Notes under the pieces: generated by a model
Databases searched by the model: none
Told to the model about the DNA's origin: nothing
What the model saw: the letters and a program-made list of their open reading frames with translations, nothing else
In this document: positions 1 to 7,254 of the stretch, piece by piece
Layout: the number at the start of each line of letters is the position of its first letter
How positions within the stretch are numbered: the first letter of the stretch is position 1
NCBI GenBank assembly: GCA_903919145.1
Contig: CAIXGW010000100.1
Coordinates: 1 to 40,362, forward strand
DNA from: an uncultured Myxococcales bacterium
GTDB taxonomy: Bacteria > Myxococcota_A > UBA9042
Direction of reading: 5' to 3'
DNA length: 40,362 nucleotides
Translations under genes and position numbers: made by a program

Positions 1-401
1 CCCGTGACCACCGCGTCCAGGTGGGCGCCGATGCCCAGCACCTCAATGGCCAAATTCACATTGCGCGACGGGCCCGACGAGCCGATCGCCAGCTTCCACC
101 CGGCCGCGTGCAAAGAAGCAAACAGCGCCAGGGCTCCGGGAATCGGCTGCAGCGTGGTGCGGGCAAGCTCTCTGTAGTAATGCTCTTTTTGGTCGGCCAG
201 CAGCTGGATCCGCTCGGCCGTCAGGGGCTCTTGCAGCAGCAGCGGAAAGATCTGGTTGTTGTGCATGCCAAAGGTTTGTTGCAGCTCGGCGTCGCTGAAC
301 TGGCGGCCCAGGTCGGCGCCGATGCGGCGAAACGCTTGGAAGTGCGCGTCATTGGAGTCGACCAGCACGCCGTCCATGTCAAAAATCGCGCCCAGCTGCA
401 T
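1..401 (-). CDS. HAD-superfamily phosphatase, beta-phosphoglucomutase-like (3' end outside window)
   Basis: Only the N-terminal 133 residues are present; the gene runs off the left edge. HAD motif I, IFDMDGVLVDS, is at residues 6-16, with the nucleophile and acid aspartates at D8 and D10. A helical cap follows, then motif II around LAIGSSGPSRN with its Ser. The layout fits the PGM-like HAD subfamily (beta-phosphoglucomutase, phosphoglycolate and sugar-phosphate phosphatases). The substrate cannot be told from this part. The ATG at 401 places motif I at the usual distance from the N-terminus; no strong Shine-Dalgarno is visible. It starts 52 nt after the sulfatase-like gene on the same strand and may be co-transcribed with it. 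Confidence 0.85.
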   Translation of the reverse strand, partial: MQLGAIFDMDGVLVDSNDAHFQAFRRIGADLGRQFSDAELQQTFGMHNNQIFPLLLQEPLTAERIQLLADQKEHYYRELARTTLQPIPGALALFASLHAAGWKLAIGSSGPSRNVNLAIEVLGIGAHLDAVVT

Positions 402-453
402 TGCGTCTCGGCCCCGGCTCCTGCGGGTGGCCTGCCATTTTGCCGCGGAACCG

Positions 454-2505
454 CTACGGCCGCCAGCGCCGCGTCTGCCACAGCTGGTCCTGCCAGTCGA
501 GCCACTCGCTGACGTCGCAGGCATTGGGCAGGTCCGGCGCGATGGCAAGTTCTTGCTTCTGCTGGCAAAGATCGCGCAATAGCCCGGTGGGTAGCTCGCG
601 GTTGGCCGTGGGCGTGTGCAGCCAAGCCGAGCGCGTGCCCACCCGCCCCACCAGCCACGGCAGCTGCGGGCGCCGGCCGAAAATACTGGCGCCAAGCATG
701 GCGTTGGGGTGGTCGACCTGGCCCAGCAGGTGCAGCAGCGTTGGCGCGATGTCCAGGCTGCCAGAGAGCACCTGCAGCCGCGCTGGCAGCTGGTGGAGGG
801 GGTCGTGAATCAGCAGCGGCATCTTGTTGAAAGACCAACCCTGCGACTTATCTTCAAAAAGCGCCTGGTTGGCCTTGGTGCGAAACGGCGCGTGGTCCGA
901 GGTCAGCAGCCACAGCGTCTGCTCGCGCCTCCCTGGGGCCAGCAGGCAGTCCGCGAGCTTGCCGATTTGCTGGTCGGCCCAATAGTAGGCGGCCAGTTGT
1001 TGGCGAGAGTCGCTATCGTCTGGCACGCCCGCCACCGCCAGGCTCGGCTGTTGCGGCAAGGTCACTGCGGCGGGCGCCAGGCCCGGCTCGTGGGCATCCA
1101 GCGTGGCAATCAGCAGCAGGTAGGGGCGCTGGTCCTGGCTCCGCAGCTCTTCCAGGCGCTGGATCTGCTCGATGGCATAGGCTACCACCACGTCGTCGCG
1201 CAGGCCCATCACTGTGGTCGGGCTGCCGGGAAAGCGCTTGGCGATCTCGCCGGCGGCGTGCACCTCTGAGAAGCCGTTGTTGCGCAAGAAGACGTCTGTG
1301 CCCGCCTGCCGGGTGTCGCCGCCGCCCACATAGACGACGCGGTAGCCCTCTGCGGCCAGGATCGCCGGCAGGCAAGATAGCTTGGCGACCTGCTCGTCGG
1401 CCTTGCGCGTGCCCAAGTCGGCCGGATGGGTCGAGGGGAAGACTGAGCACAGCGACGCCACGGTGCCGGCGATCGTCGGGCTGGTGGTGTTGAAGTAGCC
1501 GTCGACCACGGTCATCTGTTGGGTCAGCCGGTCCAGCTGCGGCGTCAGGCCCTGGAAATGGCCCGACAGCGCAAAAGAAAACACGCTGCTGGTGGACTCC
1601 ATGAGCGTTAGCACCACGTTGGGCCGGGCAGGGGCGCCTGGGCGCAGCGGCAGGGTCAGCGGCGGCTCGGCCAGGCGCTCTGTCCACAGCGGATACTCGG
1701 CCTGCGCGCGGGCCCCTGGCGGCACCAGGCCAAAGCGCTGCCAGCGCTGCCAACGCTCTTGCGGCACCCGCGCCAATTCCTTGGGCGGCGGCGGCGCCTG
1801 GCGGTAGGCCAAGAACTGCTGGATCAGGTTGATCTCTGGCTGGATGTTGTGGGCAAACGGATGGGGAGGCGTGCGCAGCTGCCCCGCCACCGCTCGCCCT
1901 CCGGCGGCCAGCCCCAGCAGCGCCAGCACCAGCGCCACCTGGCGTCTGAACGGAAATTCACCATCGATGTGATGCTGTTGTAGGAGGGTCCCCCTCCTGT
2001 ATTCGCCCAGAAGCAAGCGGGCGTGCAGCGCCATCAGCGCCAGCATCACCGCGGTCAGCACCATCGTGCGCGGCGCAAACCAGACGGCGCCAAAGCCGCC
2101 TTGCAGGTAGACAAAGGACTCGGCGGAGAAGTGGGCGCGCGCCATGTAGCAGTGACCGTAGTCCAGCGCGCGCAGCGGCACGCACAGCACTGCCCAGGCC
2201 AGCAGCGGCAGCAGGCCCACGGCAGCGAACCAGCGCGCCACGCCTGGCGAGGCAGGGGCCCTGGCATGGCCGGCGCGCACCAGGCCCAGCGCCCCCGTCA
2301 GCCACAGCAGCGCCGTCCACAGCGCCGCGTCCCACAGCAGCCCGCGCAGCAGGTCCAAGCGGGTAGAGGGGGTAGTGGGCCAGTCGAGGCGCGCATCGAC
2401 CATCGCCAGCCGCCACGCCCACGCCATCGCCACCAACAGCAGCAGCCGCCAGCTAGGCCGCGCCGCAGCGTAGAGTGATCGAAGAAACATTGGAAGATTG
2501 GGCAT
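454..2505 (-). CDS. LTA-synthase-like membrane sulfatase / phosphoglycerol- or phosphoethanolamine-transferase family protein
   Basis: 683 residues. About five hydrophobic segments lie in the first 210 residues, followed by an extracytoplasmic alkaline-phosphatase/sulfatase fold. Visible motifs are PNVVLTLMES (first metal-binding strand), NTTSPTIAGTVASLCSVFPS (likely nucleophile Thr region), an ATLDAHEPG segment and LWLLTSDHAPF (late metal-binding Asp-His). This is the architecture of LtaS/OpgB/EptA-type enzymes that move phospho-head groups onto envelope polymers. Gram-negative relatives act on glycans or lipid A; the acceptor here is unknown. Residues about 170-185, in the loop before the last membrane segment, are encoded by an R1 palindromic element. 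It follows the spermidine-synthase-like gene by 6 nt, so the genes probably share a transcript. Confidence 0.85.
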   Translation of the reverse strand: MPNLPMFLRSLYAAARPSWRLLLLVAMAWAWRLAMVDARLDWPTTPSTRLDLLRGLLWDAALWTALLWLTGALGLVRAGHARAPASPGVARWFAAVGLLPLLAWAVLCVPLRALDYGHCYMARAHFSAESFVYLQGGFGAVWFAPRTMVLTAVMLALMALHARLLLGEYRRGTLLQQHHIDGEFPFRRQVALVLALLGLAAGGRAVAGQLRTPPHPFAHNIQPEINLIQQFLAYRQAPPPPKELARVPQERWQRWQRFGLVPPGARAQAEYPLWTERLAEPPLTLPLRPGAPARPNVVLTLMESTSSVFSFALSGHFQGLTPQLDRLTQQMTVVDGYFNTTSPTIAGTVASLCSVFPSTHPADLGTRKADEQVAKLSCLPAILAAEGYRVVYVGGGDTRQAGTDVFLRNNGFSEVHAAGEIAKRFPGSPTTVMGLRDDVVVAYAIEQIQRLEELRSQDQRPYLLLIATLDAHEPGLAPAAVTLPQQPSLAVAGVPDDSDSRQQLAAYYWADQQIGKLADCLLAPGRREQTLWLLTSDHAPFRTKANQALFEDKSQGWSFNKMPLLIHDPLHQLPARLQVLSGSLDIAPTLLHLLGQVDHPNAMLGASIFGRRPQLPWLVGRVGTRSAWLHTPTANRELPTGLLRDLCQQKQELAIAPDLPNACDVSEWLDWQDQLWQTRRWRP
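1953..1998 (+). repeat. R1 element, copy A (inside sulfatase-like gene)
   Basis: ATTC at 1956 lies exactly 30 nt before the GGGTCCCCC core. Hairpin AGGAGGG-TCC-CCCTCCT is perfect with 7-bp arms. The coding strand translates it as RRGTLL. Confidence 0.75.
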
Positions 2506-2511
2506 GTGGCG

Positions 2512-4059
2512 CTAGTCCGGGATAGCCCACCATGGCCGAGCAAATTCGCTGACCATGTTGTCCTCTGTCACCGGCGGGCCGTCCTTGCATTTCTCCAGCA
2601 CAGACGGGCACATCTCAAAGTAGGCAGTGCGCCCCTGCGGCATCTTGGCAATGAGCTCTTGCAGCTCGCTCAGGCGCTTGGCGTGGCTGGGCTGAGTCAG
2701 GTCCAAGACCGGCTTTCCGTCGATGCGCATGGCCAGCACACTGTCGGTAAAGCGCTTGCCGTCCAGCACAATTGGCTGATCGCTGCCGGCCATGTGATTG
2801 TCAAAGCGCAGCGCGTGCGGGTAGGCGACGCAACCGGCTTTCTGGGCGTGAATCGAGTCGGTGGTGTTCCAGATGTTCAGGCCGCCGCGGTTCATGTGGT
2901 GGGCGACGGCTTGCAAGTATTCGATGCTTAACAGATTAGTTGCATGACCGCGCCAGTGGAAGCTGGTGTTTTGGACGATCACGTCAAACTTCTGGTCGGG
3001 ATGGGCTTCCAGCCAGCGGCGGCCGTCGTCGACGATGATCTGCACCTTGGGATTGGTGAGCAGCGACTGGACCAGCGGATACCTGCCAATCAGGTCCAGG
3101 TAGCCAGGGTTGATCTCAATGGCCACCACCTGCTCTACGCCTGGCAGGTTGGCCAGCACCTGCGTCCACGAGCCAGAGGCCAGGCCAATCACCAGGATCC
3201 GCTTGGGCTGCGGGTGCATCGCCGCCACCAAAAAGGGGCGAAGCACGCGGTTGCGGTCGTCTACCAGGTCGATGTGGAACACCCCGTCATATACGCCGCC
3301 GCCGTAGATGCCGCCGTTGTCATTGACGGTGATGACGCCAGAGCGGGTCTCGATGACGTGGGCAAAGTGCTGGCCCTTGAACTGGGTTTTGAGCTGGAGG
3401 CGCTCCCACAGCTGGGCAAAGGCCGGGCCGTGCAGGGCCAGCACCGCCACAGCGGTCAGCAGCGCCGCCGCCGTCACTCCGCCGCGCTGGACACCCGGCA
3501 CCGCCCAGGCCAGCCCCAGCGCCAGGGCGCAGCCCAGCAGGGCCAGTAGCGTGGTCACCTCAGCCAGCGTCATGACGTCGAGCAACAGAAAACCAGTAAT
3601 TAGCGACCCCAGGGTCGAGCCGATGATGTTGGCCAGGTAGACCCAAGACAGGCGCGCACCCGCCTTGCTGTCTGGCGCGATGCCAAAGTGGGCCGCCAGC
3701 GGCAGAATCGCCCCCTGCAAACCGGCCGCCAGCGCAATCAACGGCAGCAGCAGCGGCCAGGGCAGGGTCGTCACCAGCTGCGCGGCCACCGGCACCACCG
3801 CCCAGGAGGCCACGGCCGCCAGCAGCGCCAAGATCGCCGGCATCCGCAGCTGGCCCGGCGTCGGCTGGCCATCGGGGCAAGCGCGGCGCACCCACAGCGA
3901 GCCAAAGGCCAGACCCAGCAGGTAGGCGGCCAGCAGCACGCCAAAAGCTGCCGAGGTGCCGCCGCTCAAGAAAGAGATCAGGCGGTACCACAGGATCTCA
4001 GAAGACAGGGCCAAAAAGCCCGAACACGCCGCCACCAGGGCAGCCAGGGCCAGGCTCAT
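2512..4059 (-). CDS. Spermidine-synthase-like protein, C-terminal half of a split MFS-SpeE system
   Basis: 515 residues. The first half has about six membrane segments (MSLALAALVAACSGF...EILWYR) of the MFS-like type found before spermidine-synthase domains. The second half is a Rossmann methyltransferase-like fold: RILVIGLASGSW in the nucleotide loop, VVAIEINP with the ribose-binding Glu, and VDDGRRW. The classic polyamine-site residues are not evident, so aminopropyl transfer is uncertain. In many bacteria both membrane halves and the catalytic domain form one polypeptide. Here the ATG overlaps the stop of the upstream half in an ATGA, with its own GGAGG 4 nt before the start. That implies translational coupling and two subunits rather than a broken gene. 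Confidence 0.85.
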   Translation of the reverse strand: MSLALAALVAACSGFLALSSEILWYRLISFLSGGTSAAFGVLLAAYLLGLAFGSLWVRRACPDGQPTPGQLRMPAILALLAAVASWAVVPVAAQLVTTLPWPLLLPLIALAAGLQGAILPLAAHFGIAPDSKAGARLSWVYLANIIGSTLGSLITGFLLLDVMTLAEVTTLLALLGCALALGLAWAVPGVQRGGVTAAALLTAVAVLALHGPAFAQLWERLQLKTQFKGQHFAHVIETRSGVITVNDNGGIYGGGVYDGVFHIDLVDDRNRVLRPFLVAAMHPQPKRILVIGLASGSWTQVLANLPGVEQVVAIEINPGYLDLIGRYPLVQSLLTNPKVQIIVDDGRRWLEAHPDQKFDVIVQNTSFHWRGHATNLLSIEYLQAVAHHMNRGGLNIWNTTDSIHAQKAGCVAYPHALRFDNHMAGSDQPIVLDGKRFTDSVLAMRIDGKPVLDLTQPSHAKRLSELQELIAKMPQGRTAYFEMCPSVLEKCKDGPPVTEDNMVSEFARPWWAIPD

Positions 4060-4763
4060 GGGACCTCCGGCTCAGCAGCAGAACCAAGGTGCGACGCCGC
4101 GGGGGGCTGCAGCCGCGCGCGCCGGTCGAGCCACCACACCGCTCCTGCCACGCCAAAGTTGGCCAGCGCCGCCACGTAGACGGTCCGGGTCTGGCCGAGC
4201 TTGCCAAGCAGCACCACCGCCGCCGCAAAGCTGGCCACTGCTGAGCCCAGGGTATTGGTGAAGTAGAGCATGCCCACGGACTTGCCCACGTTGCCAGAGC
4301 GCTTGACCGCGTGGGCCACCAGCAGCGGCAGCGTGGCGCCCATCAGCGAAGTGGGGACCAGCACCAAGGCAAACGTCAGGGCAAAGGTGGCGATGCCGCT
4401 GGCGCCCGCCGTCAGGCCGCCGACCCAGCGAAACAGGTGCAAGCTGGCAAGTCCGTACAGGCCAATGCTCAGCTCTACCGCCGCAAACCAGCGCAGCAGC
4501 GGGGCATTGGGGCGGGCAGACAGGGCGCCGCCACCCGTGGACCCCAGGCCTAGGCCCAGCATGAACGCGGCCACCACAATCGTCACCGACTCGATGTTGA
4601 CGCCGTAGATGGCAAACAGGCTGCGCTGCCAGACAACTTGGTAGACCAAGGCGGCAAAGCCAGAGAAGAAGAACACCGCGTAGACGTAGGGCAAAGGCAG
4701 GTCGCCGTGGCCTGGGGTCACGTCAGCGGCAGCTGGGGATGCGGGGGGATGGACAGCCGGCAT
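4056..4763 (-). CDS. MFS-like membrane protein, N-terminal half of the split MFS-SpeE system
   Basis: 235 residues with about six membrane segments. After a Pro/Ala-rich N-terminus comes VYAVFFFSGFAALVYQVVW, the hallmark first helix of fused spermidine-synthase-type membrane proteins (FxSGxxALxYQxxW), and later TSLMGATLPLL, another family signature. The ATG at 4763 has GAGG 5 nt upstream. A GTG two codons earlier is open but has worse spacing. The 3' end overlaps the next gene by 4 nt. It probably pairs with that product to rebuild the usual membrane domain. No catalytic domain is present. The transported or modified substrate is unknown. Confidence 0.85.
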   Translation of the reverse strand: MPAVHPPASPAAADVTPGHGDLPLPYVYAVFFFSGFAALVYQVVWQRSLFAIYGVNIESVTIVVAAFMLGLGLGSTGGGALSARPNAPLLRWFAAVELSIGLYGLASLHLFRWVGGLTAGASGIATFALTFALVLVPTSLMGATLPLLVAHAVKRSGNVGKSVGMLYFTNTLGSAVASFAAAVVLLGKLGQTRTVYVAALANFGVAGAVWWLDRRARLQPPAASHLGSAAEPEVP

Positions 4764-4849
4764 GGGCACCTCGGCGTTGTAGGATGCGGCAAAGACGCGG
4801 TTTTGTCACGCCCGCCGCGGCAATGCAGCCGGTCCGAGCGGGGGCAGCG

Positions 4850-5902
4850 CTATTTGCCAACGATAATCGTAGTGACCGCAATGCCAACGCTCTTGGCCTT
4901 GCCCATGGCAGTGCCGCGGGTGACATCGGTGTAGTCCTCGTGCGGCGGTGCGTCGCCGATCAGGACCATCAGCTTGACCGCATCCGGCCGCCAGGCAAGG
5001 TTGCTGGCCGCCTTGTAGATCGCCGCATAAACGTGCTCGGGTTCATCGCCGCCGCAGCCGATTTGAGCCCGCGCCAGGGCCGAGGCGATGGCGCCCTTGT
5101 CTTCGGTAAAGCCCGACTCAATGCGGGTGACCCACGGGCAATCAGCTGTTTTGTCTTTGTAATAGACCACGGCTACCCGGGTCTTGCCGGCCCGCGCAAA
5201 CGCCGTGCCCAGCATCGAGCTGGCCGCGCCGCGCATGGCCCGCAGGTCGTCGTCCATCGAGCCGGTGGTGTCCACAACCAGTGCCATATCCAGGTCTGGG
5301 ACATCTTTGAAAGCCGCCAGCAACCGGTTGATTTGGCCCGGCAAAGCGCCCGCCGTGGCCGCTGCGTACACGCCGCCGCCGGTGTGCGCCGCAATGGTCC
5401 GAAAGGCGGTGGCGGCGGTGGGGTCAAAATTGCCCGCCGGCAGGGGATTGCGCGCCTGCACCGGGGGCGTTGGCTTGCCGGTCCCAGCGCCAAGCCCGGT
5501 GGTGGGGTTGCCCACTGGCACGTCAATCTTCTTGGGCGGCTCGGGCTTGGGCGGCTCAGGCTTGGGTGGCTCAGGTTTCGGCGGCTCAGGCTTGGCAGGT
5601 TCTGGCTTGGGCGCCGCGGGTTTGGCCGGCTCTGGCTTGGTGGGCTTGGGCGCCTTTGGCTTTGGCGTTGACGGCTCGGGTGCCTGAAAGACCAGGTTGG
5701 CCTCTACGGGGCCTTCTTCCAGGGGCGTGGCTGTCGCAGCGGCCGTTGCGCCGGGGCTGACGGGGGTGCTCGACTTGGGCCCTTCTTCGCAGCCCGCGGC
5801 CGCGATCAGGGCTGCCGCAATTCCGGCCCTTCGCAGCGCCGCAAGGCCCAAGAGCGCCAAGCGGATTTTTGGCAGGCGGTTGTCGAGGTTGCAGCGCTTC
5901 AT
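4850..5902 (-). CDS. vWA-domain lipoprotein with Pro-rich tether; domain order looks circularly permuted
   Basis: 350 residues. A signal peptide ends in a lipobox with Cys38 (AAGC), so the protein is probably lipid-anchored. Residues 75-124 are Lys/Pro-rich, with KPEPP four times in tandem. The vWA domain shows MIDAS motif DTTGS at 211-215, GDEPEH near 285 and GDAPPHEDY near 317, all typical of bacterial metal-binding vWA proteins. The chain stops right after VTTIIVGK. The final vWA segment normally following that strand, with the form FxxIAxxTGGxY, is instead found before strand 1 at residues 167-179 (FRTIAAHTGGGVY). I infer a circular permutation. The start has AAAGGA at good spacing. It sits 24 nt after another lipoprotein gene. 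Confidence 0.85.
   Translation of the reverse strand: MKRCNLDNRLPKIRLALLGLAALRRAGIAAALIAAAGCEEGPKSSTPVSPGATAAATATPLEEGPVEANLVFQAPEPSTPKPKAPKPTKPEPAKPAAPKPEPAKPEPPKPEPPKPEPPKPEPPKKIDVPVGNPTTGLGAGTGKPTPPVQARNPLPAGNFDPTAATAFRTIAAHTGGGVYAAATAGALPGQINRLLAAFKDVPDLDMALVVDTTGSMDDDLRAMRGAASSMLGTAFARAGKTRVAVVYYKDKTADCPWVTRIESGFTEDKGAIASALARAQIGCGGDEPEHVYAAIYKAASNLAWRPDAVKLMVLIGDAPPHEDYTDVTRGTAMGKAKSVGIAVTTIIVGK
5534..5593 (-). repeat. 15-bp in-frame tandem repeat encoding four KPEPP units
   Basis: Four 15-bp units encode KPEPP in the Pro-rich tether of the vWA lipoprotein. The extended, charged repeat probably spans periplasmic distance or peptidoglycan. Such tracts change length easily by slippage. 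This is low-complexity coding sequence, not a mobile element. Confidence 0.85.
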
Positions 5903-5926
5903 GGCAGTCCTTTGAGCGGTCCTGGC

Positions 5927-7246
5927 CTACGGGTTGGGCTTGGCGGGCCGCACTGGCGGCTTGGCAGCCTTGTCCTGTCGCGGTCGCTTGGGCGCGGGCT
6001 TGTCAGCCAGGGGCTCGCACAGCTCAACCAGCGACTGCGCAGGCTGCGACTTGACAGCTTCTAGCTGCGCCGCCGCCAACGACTCCCGAATCAACGCATG
6101 AGCCTCTGCCGCCGATTCACCGCACATCGCATCGACCTTGAGGGCCAGCTCGACCGCCTTGGCGTGCTCGCCTTTGCGCACGGCCGCCATGGCATCGCGC
6201 AGCCACAGCGACTGGGGATCGGGGTCGAGATCCGCATTGCCGCCGCCGCCACCGGCCAAGCGCTTCTTGCGCGTCGCCAGCCGCGCTAGCCGGCCCTCTT
6301 CTCTGGTGGCTTCTGCGGCTTCTACTTTGTCGCAGGCGACCTGCAGTGCGCCTGCAGCTCGATCGGCGTCGCAAGCGTCAGCCTTTCCGGCGCACAGCGC
6401 CTGCAGGTGGTCCCAGTCGGTGACGGAAAACGCCCGCTCTACCAGCGGCAGCCACGCCCAGCCCGCGCCCTGGCGCCGCAGCACCTTGGCCTGGCGGATA
6501 AAGTGCACTTCTTCGCCAAGGGGGCCGTCGTAGAAGCGCGCTGTGGCAACGGCCAGCACGGGCATCTCGGCATCGCCAGAAGCCACCAGGGCCGCCCAGC
6601 CCGTCGCCTCGTGGCCGCCTCGCACCCGCTCTGGGGGCAGCCGCTTGGGCGGCCGCGCCAGCTCTGGCAGGTCGCCGGCAATGCTCGACCCGTCGGCCTG
6701 CACCGCCAACAACTGGTAGACGCGGCCACTGCTGGTGATCTTGTCGGCACGGTCGGCCTGGAACTGCTGGAACAGGCACACCGACAGCGCCTGGCTCGGC
6801 TGGCCCGCGGCAGCCGGCGGCAGGGTCAAGGTGACCTGCTTGACCAGGTCATAGCCCGCTGGCTCGCTGTCCGCGCAGCTGTGCTCGGGGGGCGCGGAGG
6901 AGGGGGACCCTCCGCCAACTCTCTGCAGCAGCACTGGAATTGCTGGAAGTAGGTCGCTGAGCGTCTGGCCGGCCGGCAGCGCCATCGGCTCCTCTGCCAG
7001 CTGAGGCTGCGTCTGAGCCGGGCCGCCGGCAGCCTGGGCGGCGGGGGCGGGCGCCTTGGGCGAATTTTCTCGCTGCGCTTCCGGAATTCCTGTTTGTGGT
7101 TGAGGTGTTTGGGGAGGGTCCCCCTTCCCACACGCGGCCAGGGCCAAGGCGGCGGCCAGGGCCAGGCAAGCGGATGCACCCAGCAAAGGGGGCTGACGGA
7201 CCAGCGGCGAGTCAGACGGAGGATGGCGTGACACGGGGGGCTCCAT
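5927..7246 (-). CDS. Lipoprotein of unknown function carrying two R1 elements
   Basis: About 439 residues, not recognised. A signal peptide with lipobox LAAC puts the lipidated Cys at about residue 39. A Pro/Gln/Ala-rich linker follows, then a central region without known motifs and a helical C-terminal part with a short TPR-like stretch (AMAAVRKGEHAKAVELAL) and a Lys/Pro-rich tail. R1 copies encode residues about 40-55, immediately after the lipobox, and about 103-116, in opposite orientations. The start is uncertain: ATG at 7246 lacks a strong Shine-Dalgarno, while GTG at 7234 has GGAG 6 nt upstream. It follows the M74 endopeptidase almost without gap, suggesting a shared envelope role. Confidence 0.75.
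   Translation of the reverse strand: MEPPVSRHPPSDSPLVRQPPLLGASACLALAAALALAACGKGDPPQTPQPQTGIPEAQRENSPKAPAPAAQAAGGPAQTQPQLAEEPMALPAGQTLSDLLPAIPVLLQRVGGGSPSSAPPEHSCADSEPAGYDLVKQVTLTLPPAAAGQPSQALSVCLFQQFQADRADKITSSGRVYQLLAVQADGSSIAGDLPELARPPKRLPPERVRGGHEATGWAALVASGDAEMPVLAVATARFYDGPLGEEVHFIRQAKVLRRQGAGWAWLPLVERAFSVTDWDHLQALCAGKADACDADRAAGALQVACDKVEAAEATREEGRLARLATRKKRLAGGGGGNADLDPDPQSLWLRDAMAAVRKGEHAKAVELALKVDAMCGESAAEAHALIRESLAAAQLEAVKSQPAQSLVELCEPLADKPAPKRPRQDKAAKPPVRPAKPNP
6899..6940 (-). repeat. R1 element, copy B (lipoprotein gene)
   Basis: The ATTCC-to-core distance is 30 nt. The hairpin is GGAGGG-TCC-CCCTCC. Opposite in orientation to copy C, 143 bp away. Translated as GGGSPS. Confidence 0.75.
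7083..7129 (+). repeat. R1 element, copy C (lipoprotein gene)
   Basis: The ATTCC-to-core distance is 30 nt. The hairpin is GGGGAGGG-TCC-CCCTTCCC, 8-bp arms with one G-T wobble. Translated as KGDPP just after the lipobox. Confidence 0.75.
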
Positions 7247-7254
7247 CGCCAAGG

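Noticed and set aside
4056..4059. Frameshift breaking a fused MFS-spermidine synthase gene
   Set aside because: The junction is a clean ATGA overlap and the second start has its own GGAGG 4 nt upstream, as for functional coupled genes.
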